A stretch of DNA of 64,000 bases from Hyphomicrobiales bacterium (GTDB lineage: Bacteria; Pseudomonadota; Alphaproteobacteria; Parvibaculales; Parvibaculaceae): the NCBI GenBank assembly GCA_016124805.1, contig WGND01000013.1, positions 1 through 64,000 on the forward strand, in the 5' to 3' direction. The notes beneath the pieces were generated by a model. That model was not told the DNA's origin. It saw only the letters and a program-made list of their open reading frames with translations, and ran no database searches. Below are positions 35,205 through 43,873 of this stretch, piece by piece. The position numbers and the translations under genes were made by a program. Each line of letters begins with the position of its first letter. Positions within the stretch are counted from its first letter, which is position 1.

Positions 35205-36686
35205 TCAGGCCCCCACCGCCTCACGCTTTGTTACCACGTAATCATTCAGCACCACCTCGGCAGTCGCCTTGGCATAGTCACGCGTATGCGATGACCAGTT
35301 CTGGGTAATGCGGCCATCGGCAGTCTTGTACCAGCTGTGGCACCCCGGATCGGCCCATGTGGTTTTAGCCAGCGCTTCCTGCAACTTCTTGTTGAAGTCC
35401 GCCTGCGCCTTCGGGCTCACTTCCATCGCCGCCAGCCCCTTGGCCTGCATGGCCTGAAGCGCCTTCACCGTATAGCCCACCTGCTGCTCGATCATGAAGG
35501 TGATGGTGTTGTGGCCGAGATTGGTATTCGGGCCATAAAGCATGAACATGTTGGGAAAGCCGGTCGTGGTGATGCCGAGATAGGCTTCAGGGGCTTCCGC
35601 CCAGACATCATTGAGATGATGGCCATCGCGCCCGACCACATCCATCGACCAGTGCCAGCCGGTCGTCTCAAAACCGGTCGCATAGATGATGACGTCAAGC
35701 GCGTGGCTGGCGCCGTCTTTTGTCTCCACGCCCGTCTCCGTGATCTGCGAAATGCCTTCCGTCACCAGCGAGACATTGTCGCGCATCAGGGCCGGATAGA
35801 AATCATCGGTGATCAGGATGCGCTTGCAGCCGATCGGATAATCCGGCGTCAGCTTCTTGCGCATTTCGGGATCGGGAATCTGGTCCTCAAGCTGGTTGAG
35901 CGCAATCCGCGTATAGGCAGCGCGCCCCTCTTTGGTCCAGCTGAACGCCTGCCAGAACAGATAATCGGCACCGGCATAAATCTGATCGCGCCCCATCTGC
36001 GCAATCTGCGGCTCGGTCATCATCAGCGCCTTTTCTTCTTCCGTGATCGGGCGGTCAAGACGCGGAATGACCCAGTTTGGCGTGCGCTGGAAAACACTGA
36101 GATGCTTGGCCACCTTGGCAACTTCCGGGATCATCTGAACGGCGCTTGCCGCCGAGCCGATGACGCCGACCCGCTTGCCCGTCAGATCAACGGCATGGTT
36201 CCAGCGGGCGGTGTGCCATGACGGCCCCTTGAAGGATTTCTGCCCCTTGATCTCGGGGATAGTTGGCCGGTTCAACTGACCAAGGGCCGGCACAATCGCA
36301 TCAACCTCATAACTCTCGCCCTGGGCCGTTGAAATCTTCCATTTGGACTTGGCCTCATCCCACACCGCTGAGGTCGGCTCGGTCTTCATGCGCAGATTGC
36401 TCCGTACACCGAAATTATCGGCCAGATCTTCCGCATAGGCCTGAACTTCGGCAGCACGCGGAAACAGATGGCTCCAGCGAAGGCTCGGCGCGAATGAAAA
36501 CTGATACATCGCCACCGGCGTGTCGCAGGCGCAGCCCGGATAGGAATTGTCGCGCCAGGTGCCGCCTACCTTCTCGGCTTTTTCCAGCACCACCAGATCG
36601 TCGAAACCTGCTTCCTTGAGCTTTATGGCAGCACACAAGCCGCCAAGACCCGCACCAATCACCGCAACGCTCGGCTTGCCACTCAT
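35205..36686 (-). CDS. FAD-dependent monooxygenase, Baeyer-Villiger type
   Basis: 493 aa. FAD site GAGLGG (11-16); the type I Baeyer-Villiger fingerprint FxGxxxHxxxW is read as Phe152, Gly154, His158 and Trp162, followed by Asn163 in place of the usual Pro or Asp. The NADPH Rossmann motif VGVIGSAASAVQ is at 173-184. Such enzymes insert oxygen next to ketones to give esters or lactones, which fits the nearby SDRs (making ketones) and hydrolases (opening lactones). Substrate could be a steroid or cyclic ketone. No signal peptide. Confidence 0.9.
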   Translation of the reverse strand: MSGKPSVAVIGAGLGGLCAAIKLKEAGFDDLVVLEKAEKVGGTWRDNSYPGCACDTPVAMYQFSFAPSLRWSHLFPRAAEVQAYAEDLADNFGVRSNLRMKTEPTSAVWDEAKSKWKISTAQGESYEVDAIVPALGQLNRPTIPEIKGQKSFKGPSWHTARWNHAVDLTGKRVGVIGSAASAVQMIPEVAKVAKHLSVFQRTPNWVIPRLDRPITEEEKALMMTEPQIAQMGRDQIYAGADYLFWQAFSWTKEGRAAYTRIALNQLEDQIPDPEMRKKLTPDYPIGCKRILITDDFYPALMRDNVSLVTEGISQITETGVETKDGASHALDVIIYATGFETTGWHWSMDVVGRDGHHLNDVWAEAPEAYLGITTTGFPNMFMLYGPNTNLGHNTITFMIEQQVGYTVKALQAMQAKGLAAMEVSPKAQADFNKKLQEALAKTTWADPGCHSWYKTADGRITQNWSSHTRDYAKATAEVVLNDYVVTKREAVGA

Positions 36687-36869
36687 ACCGGGTTCCTCCT
36701 TTTTGTTCTTCTTTTTGGGACGCGTCGGGGCGCCCTTGCCTTTTGGCTCTTACAAAAGCCTAAACGAGCAAAACAGCCGATGCCAGTGGTCAAATCAGGT
36801 CAAAAAGGCAACCGGACCGGAATGGCGCCGCAGAAAGTTAGAAAAAGTGAAGAAAATCGCCCATCTGAA

Positions 36870-36922
36870 TTGGTTGACATTGTCTACTTTCACCGCCTAG
36901 ATTGGTAGACATCGTCTACCAA
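36870..36922 (+). promoter_or_regulatory. Promoter with two palindromic TetR-type operators
   Basis: A perfect 21-bp palindrome, TTGGTAGAC-ATC-GTCTACCAA, lies at 36902-36922. A close copy (TTGGTTGAC-ATT-GTCTAC) sits at 36870-36887, 32 bases upstream. TTGACA (36874-36879) and TAGATT (36898-36903) form a -35/-10 pair with an 18-base spacer, so one operator covers the -35 and the other covers the start of transcription. The TetR gene at the end of this operon is the obvious ligand, giving self-repression. Confidence 0.72.
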
Positions 36923-36933
36923 AGGATCGATTT

Positions 36934-37371
36934 ATGAAACGGCACCTCAGACTGACATTCATCACGACTTGCGCATTTTTTGGCGCCGTTCCGCTCGCCA
37001 CGGCGTCAGAAATCATGATCGATGTGACCGGCGCGACCCATGACAGCGGCCAGATAGGTTGCGCACTCTATGCCGGTGAAGCCGGCTTTCCGATGGACAG
37101 CACCCAGTCGACACAAATCTGGCAGCCAACCGAAAATGGTGGCACGCAGTGCCGCTTCACCGACCTCCCGGCCGGCACCTATGCGGTCGCTGTTTCCCAT
37201 GACTTGAATGGCAACCGGAAAACCGACACCAACTTTCTCGGTATTCCAAAAGAAGCATGGGGCGTGTCGAACAATGTGCGCCCGAATTTGCGGGCACCAC
37301 GTTTCGATGAAGCCGCGTTCAATCTCGCGGCTGATGAGAATCTGAAACTCGACATAACGTTGGATAAATAA
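36934..37371 (+). CDS. DUF2141 domain exported protein
   Basis: 145 aa. Signal peptide of about 25 residues (FITTCAFFGAVPLATAS). The rest is the DUF2141 fold (PF09912): IMIDVTGATHDSGQIGCALYA, QCRFTDLPAGTYAVAVSHDLNGNRKTD and LGIPKEAWGVSNN. DUF2141 proteins are periplasmic and sit in operons with lipid or SDR genes; no enzyme activity is established. First gene of the operon controlled by the double palindromic operator; its stop overlaps the next ATG by one base. Confidence 0.9.
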   Translation: MKRHLRLTFITTCAFFGAVPLATASEIMIDVTGATHDSGQIGCALYAGEAGFPMDSTQSTQIWQPTENGGTQCRFTDLPAGTYAVAVSHDLNGNRKTDTNFLGIPKEAWGVSNNVRPNLRAPRFDEAAFNLAADENLKLDITLDK

Positions 37372-38222
37372 TGGCCATATCAAGAAAGCTCAAACTCTCT
37401 GCCTCTGGCCGCGAATGGCAGACACGATATGGTCCATGGGCAGTCGTAACCGGTTCTTCAAACGGGATCGGCCTTGAAATCGCAAAAGGTCTGGCCCGGC
37501 GTGGCCTGAACCTGGTCTTGCTGGCCCGCAACGGCGAGGCATTGAAAGCCATCAGCACCGATCTCGAAGCAAAATATGGCATCGAAACCCGACCTGTCCC
37601 CGCCGACCTGAGCGAAGCTGCCGGGTTTAAAGCCATGGTCGAGGCGACATGTGATCTGGATATCGGCCTGTTAATCGCCAATGCAGGGTTTGGAACGTCT
37701 GGTCCCTTCATAGATAGCGATCTTGCAACCGAACTTTCCATGATCGATCTCAATATCCGTGCGCTCGCCGAACAGACCCATCATTTTGCCCGCAGACTTC
37801 GCGCACGCAAGACAGGCGGAATAATCCTTCTCAGCTCAATTGTCTCCTGGCAGGGCGTACCGGGGGCTGCAAATTACGCTGCAACAAAAGCCTATGTGCA
37901 ATCCCTAGCCGAGGCGCTGAACCGGGAATTGAAACCACTGGGCATTGATGTACTCGCAAGCGCCCCGGCCCAAGTCAGCACAGGATTCAATGAACGTGCC
38001 AATATGCAGGGAGATGGAGCCAGTCCATCCGTCGTTGCTGAAAATACGCTCAAGGCGCTTGGTAAAAGGGTCACCACCTATCCGCATTTCATGAGCTGGT
38101 TCCTGTCGACATCATTATCGTTTCTGCCGCGCTCGTTCCGTGTTTCCATTCTGGCAGGCGTCATGGACGGCATGACAAAGCATCAATCAGTGCCTGCAAA
38201 AACGGCCACGACGGCGGACTGA
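37371..38222 (+). CDS. SDR family oxidoreductase
   Basis: 283 aa. TGSSNGIG (27-34) follows a leader of about 25 residues, LLARNGEAL gives a basic residue for NADP, then NAGFGTSG and Ser with YAATK. The C-terminal part (SWFLSTSLSFLPRSFRVSILAGVM) is hydrophobic and may contact membrane, as in retinol- or ketosteroid-reducing SDRs of the DltE/YqjQ group. Translationally coupled to the DUF2141 gene. Confidence 0.88.
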   Translation: MAISRKLKLSASGREWQTRYGPWAVVTGSSNGIGLEIAKGLARRGLNLVLLARNGEALKAISTDLEAKYGIETRPVPADLSEAAGFKAMVEATCDLDIGLLIANAGFGTSGPFIDSDLATELSMIDLNIRALAEQTHHFARRLRARKTGGIILLSSIVSWQGVPGAANYAATKAYVQSLAEALNRELKPLGIDVLASAPAQVSTGFNERANMQGDGASPSVVAENTLKALGKRVTTYPHFMSWFLSTSLSFLPRSFRVSILAGVMDGMTKHQSVPAKTATTAD

Positions 38223-38340
38223 GGCAGACGCGGCCCGATTGCCGTGGCCATTGTTCCAAAACACCGCGGGGGCGTCAGCCCCTTTTCTGCGGTTTCGGCA
38301 TCAATCAATGATATGCCGGGTGCGGAAATATCCGCCTATA

Positions 38341-39018
38341 ATGAACTTCATGACAAAAAAATTGAAACCCGTAGATGACGTGCGCGAGGCCGTTATCGCT
38401 GAAGCCCTCAAGATCGTCGAGAAACAGGGCGTGGAGGCGCTCAGCATGCGCGCGGTCGCACGTCGCCTCGGTCTCTCGCATCAGGCCCCCTACAAGCATT
38501 TCGAGAGCCGGGACCATATCCTGGCCGAGATTGTGTCACGCGCCTATGACAGCTTTGCCGAACATCTGGAAAAGCGATCCCGAATTCCAGGCCTTGACGA
38601 CGAAATGTTGCATATGGGGCTGGCCTATTTTGAATATGCGGCCAAACATCCCCTGCAATACAGGTTGATGTTTTCAACACCCCTCCCCAATCTTGCTGAC
38701 CATCCCGGCATGATGGAGCGCGCCAGCCGGAGCTATGCCCTGCTGCGCGAGAGTATTTCCAAATTGCCCTCGACGCAGATGGCCAAAGACCCCGAGCAGC
38801 TTGTGGAACGCGATGCGCTGTTTGTCTGGGCGCTCATTCACGGCCTGTCCAGCGCCCTCCAATCCGACGCCATCAAGACCATGAATCTGTCCCAGGAAAC
38901 ATTCGACAGCGCCATCCCCCACATTCTGACGCGGATCGGAAATGCACTGGAAAGCGGACCACCGGACCCAGAGACAACCCATCGCAAGAAACAGGCAATG
39001 CTGAAGCCAAAGAATTGA
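38341..39018 (+). CDS. TetR family regulator (WHG-type C-terminus)
   Basis: 225 aa; start at 38341 or nine bases later at 38350. DNA-binding domain: VIAEALKIVEKQGVEALSM, VARRLGLSHQAPYKHFESRDHIL. The ligand domain includes LAYFEYAAKHPLQYRLMFSTPLP, typical of the WHG TetR C-terminal family. Third gene of the DUF2141-SDR-TetR operon, whose promoter carries two palindromes of the right size for a TetR dimer; probable autorepressor sensing a lipophilic ligand. Confidence 0.88.
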   Translation: MNFMTKKLKPVDDVREAVIAEALKIVEKQGVEALSMRAVARRLGLSHQAPYKHFESRDHILAEIVSRAYDSFAEHLEKRSRIPGLDDEMLHMGLAYFEYAAKHPLQYRLMFSTPLPNLADHPGMMERASRSYALLRESISKLPSTQMAKDPEQLVERDALFVWALIHGLSSALQSDAIKTMNLSQETFDSAIPHILTRIGNALESGPPDPETTHRKKQAMLKPKN

Positions 39019-39048
39019 CGGGCGGGCGGCGGAGCGGCTTCCAACGCC

Positions 39049-39582
39049 TCAGGCTGGTTCCACCGGATGATCGAGCGCTTCCTTGGCCTCCAGCATGGCC
39101 CGCTTGAAGGCGAGGGGCCGCGAAATCATCTTCAGATCGTTCACCACGGCCTCGCTCGCCGTCAGGATCACAATATTGCCATAGCCCAGAATGCGCCCCA
39201 GCAGGCTCTGCTCGGTCTTCACATCATTCAGCTTTTCCAGCAGCGAGTCCGACACCGTCTTGTCAAAAACGCCATGCATCTGGATCACGCGGCGGCTGGT
39301 CATGACAAAGCAGTGATTATGCCAGCTCATGTAGCGCCAGATGAGCGGCACCGCTGGCAGGATGATCAGGCCATAGGCATAAAAGAGCTGGGGCGGCTCG
39401 GCATAGCCAAAGAGCTGGGTGGCGCCCACGCCAAAGAAAATGACGGCGCACCAGAACAGCGGAAAGAAGATACGGCCCAGCAACACCAGCCAGTGCTGGC
39501 GGGTGACAAATTCGATTTTTTCGTCCCGACCCAGAATATTCTTCAGATAACCCGTCGGCCGAATGATATGTGCCGCCATCAT
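39049..39582 (-). CDS. Bacterial PH domain membrane protein
   Basis: 177 aa from the ATG at 39582 with AGAGGG five bases upstream (an in-frame TTG lies five codons earlier). Two transmembrane helices (about 29-52 and 61-80) precede a bPH2 domain (PF03703): CFVMTSRRVIQMHGVFDKTVSDSLLEKLNDVK, then an ILGYGNIVILTASE strand pair. Function unknown; the PH domain faces the cytosol or membrane surface. Confidence 0.85.
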   Translation of the reverse strand: MMAAHIIRPTGYLKNILGRDEKIEFVTRQHWLVLLGRIFFPLFWCAVIFFGVGATQLFGYAEPPQLFYAYGLIILPAVPLIWRYMSWHNHCFVMTSRRVIQMHGVFDKTVSDSLLEKLNDVKTEQSLLGRILGYGNIVILTASEAVVNDLKMISRPLAFKRAMLEAKEALDHPVEPA

Positions 39583-39680
39583 GCTGCCCTCTGCCAAGAC
39601 CTGTCCGTCCAGACTATGCTGGTTTCAGCATCGCGTCTTGCTAGAATGCACCGTCCATTTGCAGTCCCGGGAGGGCGATC

Positions 39681-39965
39681 ATGCGCCTGCGCATTCTTTC
39701 TGCCGCTTTTCTGGCTCTCGCCTGGCCGGGGTCAGCGCAGGCGGCAACGCTTGCCAGGCCCGAACCGGTCGCCACCGGCGCCTGCGAAATGACCTGCAGC
39801 AAAAGGCAGCCCGATATGAGCTGGACGAGCCGCCGCGACTGTTTTGAGAAAATGAACAGCACCCAATGCGACGCCCTCGCCGACCACCGCAACAAGAACG
39901 ACGCCTATCCCCAGCGCTATAAATGCGAGGCGAAAATTATTGAGAGCTGTGAAGTGCCTTACTGA
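39681..39965 (+). CDS. Small secreted cysteine-rich protein
   Basis: 94 aa. Signal peptide of 21 residues ending in AQA. Mature part of about 73 residues with six cysteines (CEMTC, CFEKMNSTQC, CEAKIIESC), which would form three disulfides. GGGAGGG lies upstream of the ATG. Family not recognised. Last chromosomal gene before the tRNA-Leu scar. Confidence 0.75.
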   Translation: MRLRILSAAFLALAWPGSAQAATLARPEPVATGACEMTCSKRQPDMSWTSRRDCFEKMNSTQCDALADHRNKNDAYPQRYKCEAKIIESCEVPY

Positions 39966-39986
39966 GCAGGCTAACCAGGAAAAAAG

Positions 39987-40042
39987 TGGTGGCCCCTGCG
40001 GGGGTCGAACCCGCACTCCCTTTCGAGAAACAGATTTTAAGT
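39987..40042 (-). tRNA. Partial tRNA-Leu(UAA): 3' fragment, attachment-site duplicate
   Basis: On the minus strand the sequence runs from the anticodon loop (CTTAAAA, anticodon UAA) through a long class II variable arm (CTCGAAAGGG), the T arm (GCGGG-TTCGACC-CCCGC) and acceptor half AGGGGCC to an encoded ACCA end at 39987. Upstream of the loop the sequence diverges into AT-rich DNA: no D arm or 5' acceptor exists. This is the displaced 3' end left when an element integrates into a tRNA gene. Confidence 0.85.
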
Positions 40043-40316
40043 CCTAATTAAAAACATCTAAGTTATTGATATAAATAACATATTTTAACAGTCAATGCGT
40101 TAATGTGCTAGCTGATGTGCTAATAGACCCTTTTTTGACCTCTTTGGCGCAACGGACCGCCTATCCGGCTCGACAATCCACAAATTATTGATTCGACATA
40201 CTGATTTTAAGCGTCAGCCAGTATGTGTGACGAGCGTGCTAGATTTTGTGCTGACGCGGCACCGCACTACGTCTCGGGATATTGCGTTGGATTTCTATTT
40301 GGCGGCAAAGTGACGA

Positions 40317-40949
40317 ATGACACGCTCAATCGACCATGCCGCGAAAGAACATGCTGTCCGCAGTATCGGCATGCCGGAGTGTTTGCATGTGCCAATCGCC
40401 GCCATCGATGAGGCAGCAATTGGCACCTATGTTGGCGATATCATCAAAGAACTGGGAACAGGATCGCCACCAAAAGCATTTTTGGTTCGCATAGATGAAC
40501 CACCTCCAAGGGACGCGCGCCTGCCCATCTGGGACCAAGAAGGATCGAAGATATTTTACCAGCGCGAGCAGGTGTGGGTTCGGGTTGAGTACACGCGCTA
40601 TCGGGAGGCATATCGAAGGGCTTTTCCCACTGAGGATATTGCGGACAAGATTTTGAGCCATTGCATGAACCGTCGCATAGCAGCCCTCAAAGGGTTTCAA
40701 TATGTACGGATTACACCGACCACTCGCGGAGCCAATTCAAGCAGCGGATTTTCTGAAAGCTGGGGTGTAGCGCTCTGGTCCAAACCCGATGAATTAGCAT
40801 CATTTAAACGGCGGGGCGTCGCCATCCAATATGCCGACCTTAGCGACCTGATGCTGATGTTGGATATGAAGCTAGGTGGTGGAATCATGGAAGCAGTGAA
40901 TGCTGGCCAGAAATTGATACTTCCATCAGCGCAAGTCACGCTCAAATGA
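40317..40949 (+). CDS. Orphan protein of unknown function
   Basis: 210 aa, first gene of the island. It starts with a short helical part, then a mixed alpha/beta region with PPKAFLVRIDEPPPRDARLP, YTRYREAYRRAFP and IQYADLSDLMLMLDM. No signal peptide or membrane segment; family not recognised. Preceded by 270 bases of AT-rich DNA without a gene. Codon use looks AT-richer than the chromosome. It is 300 bases upstream of the methyltransferase operon and might belong to the same defence locus. Confidence 0.65.
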   Translation: MTRSIDHAAKEHAVRSIGMPECLHVPIAAIDEAAIGTYVGDIIKELGTGSPPKAFLVRIDEPPPRDARLPIWDQEGSKIFYQREQVWVRVEYTRYREAYRRAFPTEDIADKILSHCMNRRIAALKGFQYVRITPTTRGANSSSGFSESWGVALWSKPDELASFKRRGVAIQYADLSDLMLMLDMKLGGGIMEAVNAGQKLILPSAQVTLK

Positions 40950-41260
40950 CTGATAGACTAATGCAAGAATGTGTTTCCAGCTTGGGGAAAATTTGCGAAT
41001 GCAAACTTCGCCAGCCCCGCATCAATGAGCGAGAATGATTGCTAGGATCGGCAACTACTGTTGGCACGGGCCGGAGCATATCGGCTACCAGGAAGTACTC
41101 CCTGCTTGATAAACCCTTGACCGTCAAGGCCCGTCGGTCTTTAGGTTTCTGAAACTTCTCCAAATCATCAGTTCATATTCACGGTAGCGCGTGCAAATAG
41201 TTCTGCTAGCTTGACTACCACAAACACTGTCTACACCGCAGCGGGGGCTGCCTTCAACGT
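40950..41260. other. Intergenic region upstream of defence operon
   Basis: About 310 bases without a convincing gene. It probably contains the promoter of the methyltransferase operon; I see no clear -35/-10 pair or operator. Confidence 0.4.
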
Positions 41261-42316
41261 ATGCCAACATCAAAACAACCAAAACATCGAAGCGCTCCAT
41301 CTCGTTCGGCGGCGAAGCCTCTGCACGTTCCATCCGTCAAGGAGGCATATAAGTCCTCTCACGGACGAATGTTGATTGGACGAATAGAAGACGCACTGGA
41401 TAGCAAAGACTTGTCGCCATTGCGCGGGAAGACGAATCTCATTTTTACGTCTCCCCCATTTCCACTTGTTCGTAAGAAGCGTTACGGCAACGAAACTGGA
41501 ACCACCTATCTGCGATGGTTGGAATCGCTCGCGCCGCGACTATGTGACCTGCTTGCACCTGACGGTTCCATTGTCATAGAGATAGGAAACTCGTGGGAAC
41601 CCGGCACGCCGGTCATGTCCACACTGGGCCTCGAAGCCCTGCTTGCATTCAAACGCGCAGGCAACCTTCACTTGTCCCAGCACATTATATGCCACAACCC
41701 AGCTCGCCTCCCAAGCCCGGCACAATGGGTCAACATCAATCGAGAACGGCTCAAGGATTCTTTTACGCATGTCTGGTGGATGTCACGTGCTGAACATCCG
41801 AAAGCAGACAATCGAAGGGTGCTGCTGCCGTATAGCCAGCATATGAAAGGACTTCTAAAATCGCAAAAGTACAATGCTGGCGCCCGCCCGTCAGGGCACG
41901 TCATTTCAAGCACTGGATTTTTGACCGATCATGGCGGTGCAATAGCCCCCAATGTAATTAGCATGGATGAGCAATCGCCTTCGCTACCCGAATCCCTACT
42001 GAAATTCTCTGGCACATCGGCCGACGCAAAATATCGTCAGTATTGTGAAGAAATGGGATATGAGGCACACCCTGCGCGCATGCAAATGGGTCTCGCAAGT
42101 TTCTTCATTCAGTTTTTGACAGAACCTAGTGATGTTGTATTCGACCCGTTCGGAGGTTCAAACACGACTGGCTACGCCGCCGAAGCGCTCGATCGCAAAT
42201 GGGTGTCGGTGGAAGCGAATGAGGAATATGCGCTCGGATCAAAGGGTCGTTTTGAAATGGACGCTACGGAGACACATAAGACCAAAGTGAAGGGGCGGAA
42301 AAATGCAACCAAGTGA
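41261..42316 (+). CDS. DNA methyltransferase, SPPY-type (likely N4-cytosine)
   Basis: 351 aa. The catalytic motif TSPPF is at 63-67 and the AdoMet motif DPFGGSNTTG at 295-304 near the C-terminus, with SVEANEEY after it. This order (catalytic before AdoMet-binding) marks the beta class; SPP(Y/F) suggests N4-cytosine rather than N6-adenine methylation, but that is inference. No separate specificity domain is obvious, so recognition lies between the motifs. Overlaps the next gene by 14 bases. It would protect the host genome in the operon described under findings. Confidence 0.9.
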   Translation: MPTSKQPKHRSAPSRSAAKPLHVPSVKEAYKSSHGRMLIGRIEDALDSKDLSPLRGKTNLIFTSPPFPLVRKKRYGNETGTTYLRWLESLAPRLCDLLAPDGSIVIEIGNSWEPGTPVMSTLGLEALLAFKRAGNLHLSQHIICHNPARLPSPAQWVNINRERLKDSFTHVWWMSRAEHPKADNRRVLLPYSQHMKGLLKSQKYNAGARPSGHVISSTGFLTDHGGAIAPNVISMDEQSPSLPESLLKFSGTSADAKYRQYCEEMGYEAHPARMQMGLASFFIQFLTEPSDVVFDPFGGSNTTGYAAEALDRKWVSVEANEEYALGSKGRFEMDATETHKTKVKGRKNATK

Positions 42317-43868
42317 TTTTGGGGAAGTTACTATCGGGTCGGCTGCGATAAAGAACTACGCGCGCATGCCATATACGATGTGGTTTGCTCTGGCCGAATT
42401 CATTGATAACTCCACCCAATCTCGCCTCAACTACCCCGATCTCGTCGATGAAGCCCTGAAAAAAGAAGGAACCCCGCTCGTCGTTCAAATCGATTACAAC
42501 ACGACAAAACGCGAATTCATAATATCAGACAACTCAATTGGAATGTCGAAGGATGACCTACTCGCGGCGCTAAAAATAGCCGAGCCAACCAAAGATAGCA
42601 AAGGTCGTTCTAAGTACGGCATGGGTATGAAAACAGCTGCTTGCTGGATTGGCAATCACTGGACGATCGAGACGGCAGAGCTGACGAGTGGCGAGGAGTG
42701 GACCGCAGAAATCGATGTCGAGAAGATCGCAAGCGGCGACCCGAAGGTTCCGCTCACGATGAAGCCGGTGGACGGCAACGCACATTACACGCGTATCACT
42801 ATCAAGGATTTGAATCGCAATCTTCAAGCACGGACAGACGAAACGATAAAGGCATACCTGAGTTCTATCTACCGGTTCGATTTGCAGGAAGGAATTCTGA
42901 AGATTGTGTATCGTGGCGAAGAAATTCCCGCGCCACCGGACGACAATTTCGATACGGACATGGAAGGCAAGCCCATGATGCTACCTTTCGAAACCAAAAT
43001 CGGAGATAAGGAAGTAAAGGGATTTGTCGGCGTGCTGAAACAAGGCGCTGGCGGTCGCAAATTCGCGGGTTTTTCGCTCTATCAAAACCGGCGCCAGATC
43101 AAAGGATTTCCCACCGCTTGGAAACCAAGCAATATTTTCGGTGGCATCAACGACGAAGGCGCCAACAACCTTGTATCGCAGCGCTTGATGGGCGTTATCG
43201 AATTGGACAAGGGATTCAACGTCTCCCATACGAAAGACGCGGTGTTGTTTGCAGCGAGCGAAGAAGAACATCTCGAGGATTTTCTGTTCACTCTCACAAA
43301 AGAGTATCAGGAATTTGCGAGTACCCGGCGCGGCAGTGAACGCGACCCGATCAAGCGCGAAAAACTCAAGCAAATGGTCGCTGATCTCAAATCGGAATTT
43401 ATCAATGACGAAATGAAAGATGTGATCAACGCGTCGGTTTTGCCACCCCTTGAGATGATCCTTGCCAACAACGCCAAGCAAGCCGAAGGCGTTTCAGAGG
43501 ACGAAAAAGCAGCCTCTTGGCAAATCAATGCGGACTTGCGGGTCGATATCTGGATTCAGGACAAGAGTGAGAACGACCCTTATGTCGTACGTTATGCCGC
43601 CGCCGAGAAAGGCGTAGTGCACATCATCATCAACCGGCTTCATCCTTACTACGCCTGCCGACCGACGATTGAAGCCATCTATGAATGTTTCCGGCAGTAC
43701 ATCTATGATGCGGTCGCAGAGTATCGCGTCGCTCAGATGATGAATGTTACACCTGACAGCGTTCGTCGAATGAAAGACAACCTCCTTCGGGCTGAAGCAA
43801 ATCGCGTCGATAATCTTGAAGCGCCGCCAGCGGCAAAAGTTGCCAACGGCATCGCGGAAGCCGGTTAA
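42303..43868 (+). CDS. GHKL ATPase, MutL/MORC-like
   Basis: 521 aa. The Bergerat ATP fold is intact: N box EFIDN (32-36), G1 DNSIGM (76-81) and G2 GRSKYGMGMKTA (101-112). It is followed by a ribosomal-S5-like domain with AGFSLYQNRRQIKGFP and a conserved lysine in HTKDAV, the layout of MutL, Hsp90 and MORC ATPases. The C-terminal 190 residues are not recognised. Prokaryotic MORC-like proteins are known in restriction-type operons with methyltransferase, helicase and nuclease, exactly the neighbours here. It probably clamps DNA and couples recognition to cleavage. Confidence 0.85.
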   Translation: MQPSDFGEVTIGSAAIKNYARMPYTMWFALAEFIDNSTQSRLNYPDLVDEALKKEGTPLVVQIDYNTTKREFIISDNSIGMSKDDLLAALKIAEPTKDSKGRSKYGMGMKTAACWIGNHWTIETAELTSGEEWTAEIDVEKIASGDPKVPLTMKPVDGNAHYTRITIKDLNRNLQARTDETIKAYLSSIYRFDLQEGILKIVYRGEEIPAPPDDNFDTDMEGKPMMLPFETKIGDKEVKGFVGVLKQGAGGRKFAGFSLYQNRRQIKGFPTAWKPSNIFGGINDEGANNLVSQRLMGVIELDKGFNVSHTKDAVLFAASEEEHLEDFLFTLTKEYQEFASTRRGSERDPIKREKLKQMVADLKSEFINDEMKDVINASVLPPLEMILANNAKQAEGVSEDEKAASWQINADLRVDIWIQDKSENDPYVVRYAAAEKGVVHIIINRLHPYYACRPTIEAIYECFRQYIYDAVAEYRVAQMMNVTPDSVRRMKDNLLRAEANRVDNLEAPPAAKVANGIAEAG

Positions 43869-43873
43869 GAATC

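Noticed and set aside
39987-40042. Functional tRNA-Leu gene
   Set aside because: The D arm and 5' acceptor half are absent, so it cannot fold as a tRNA.
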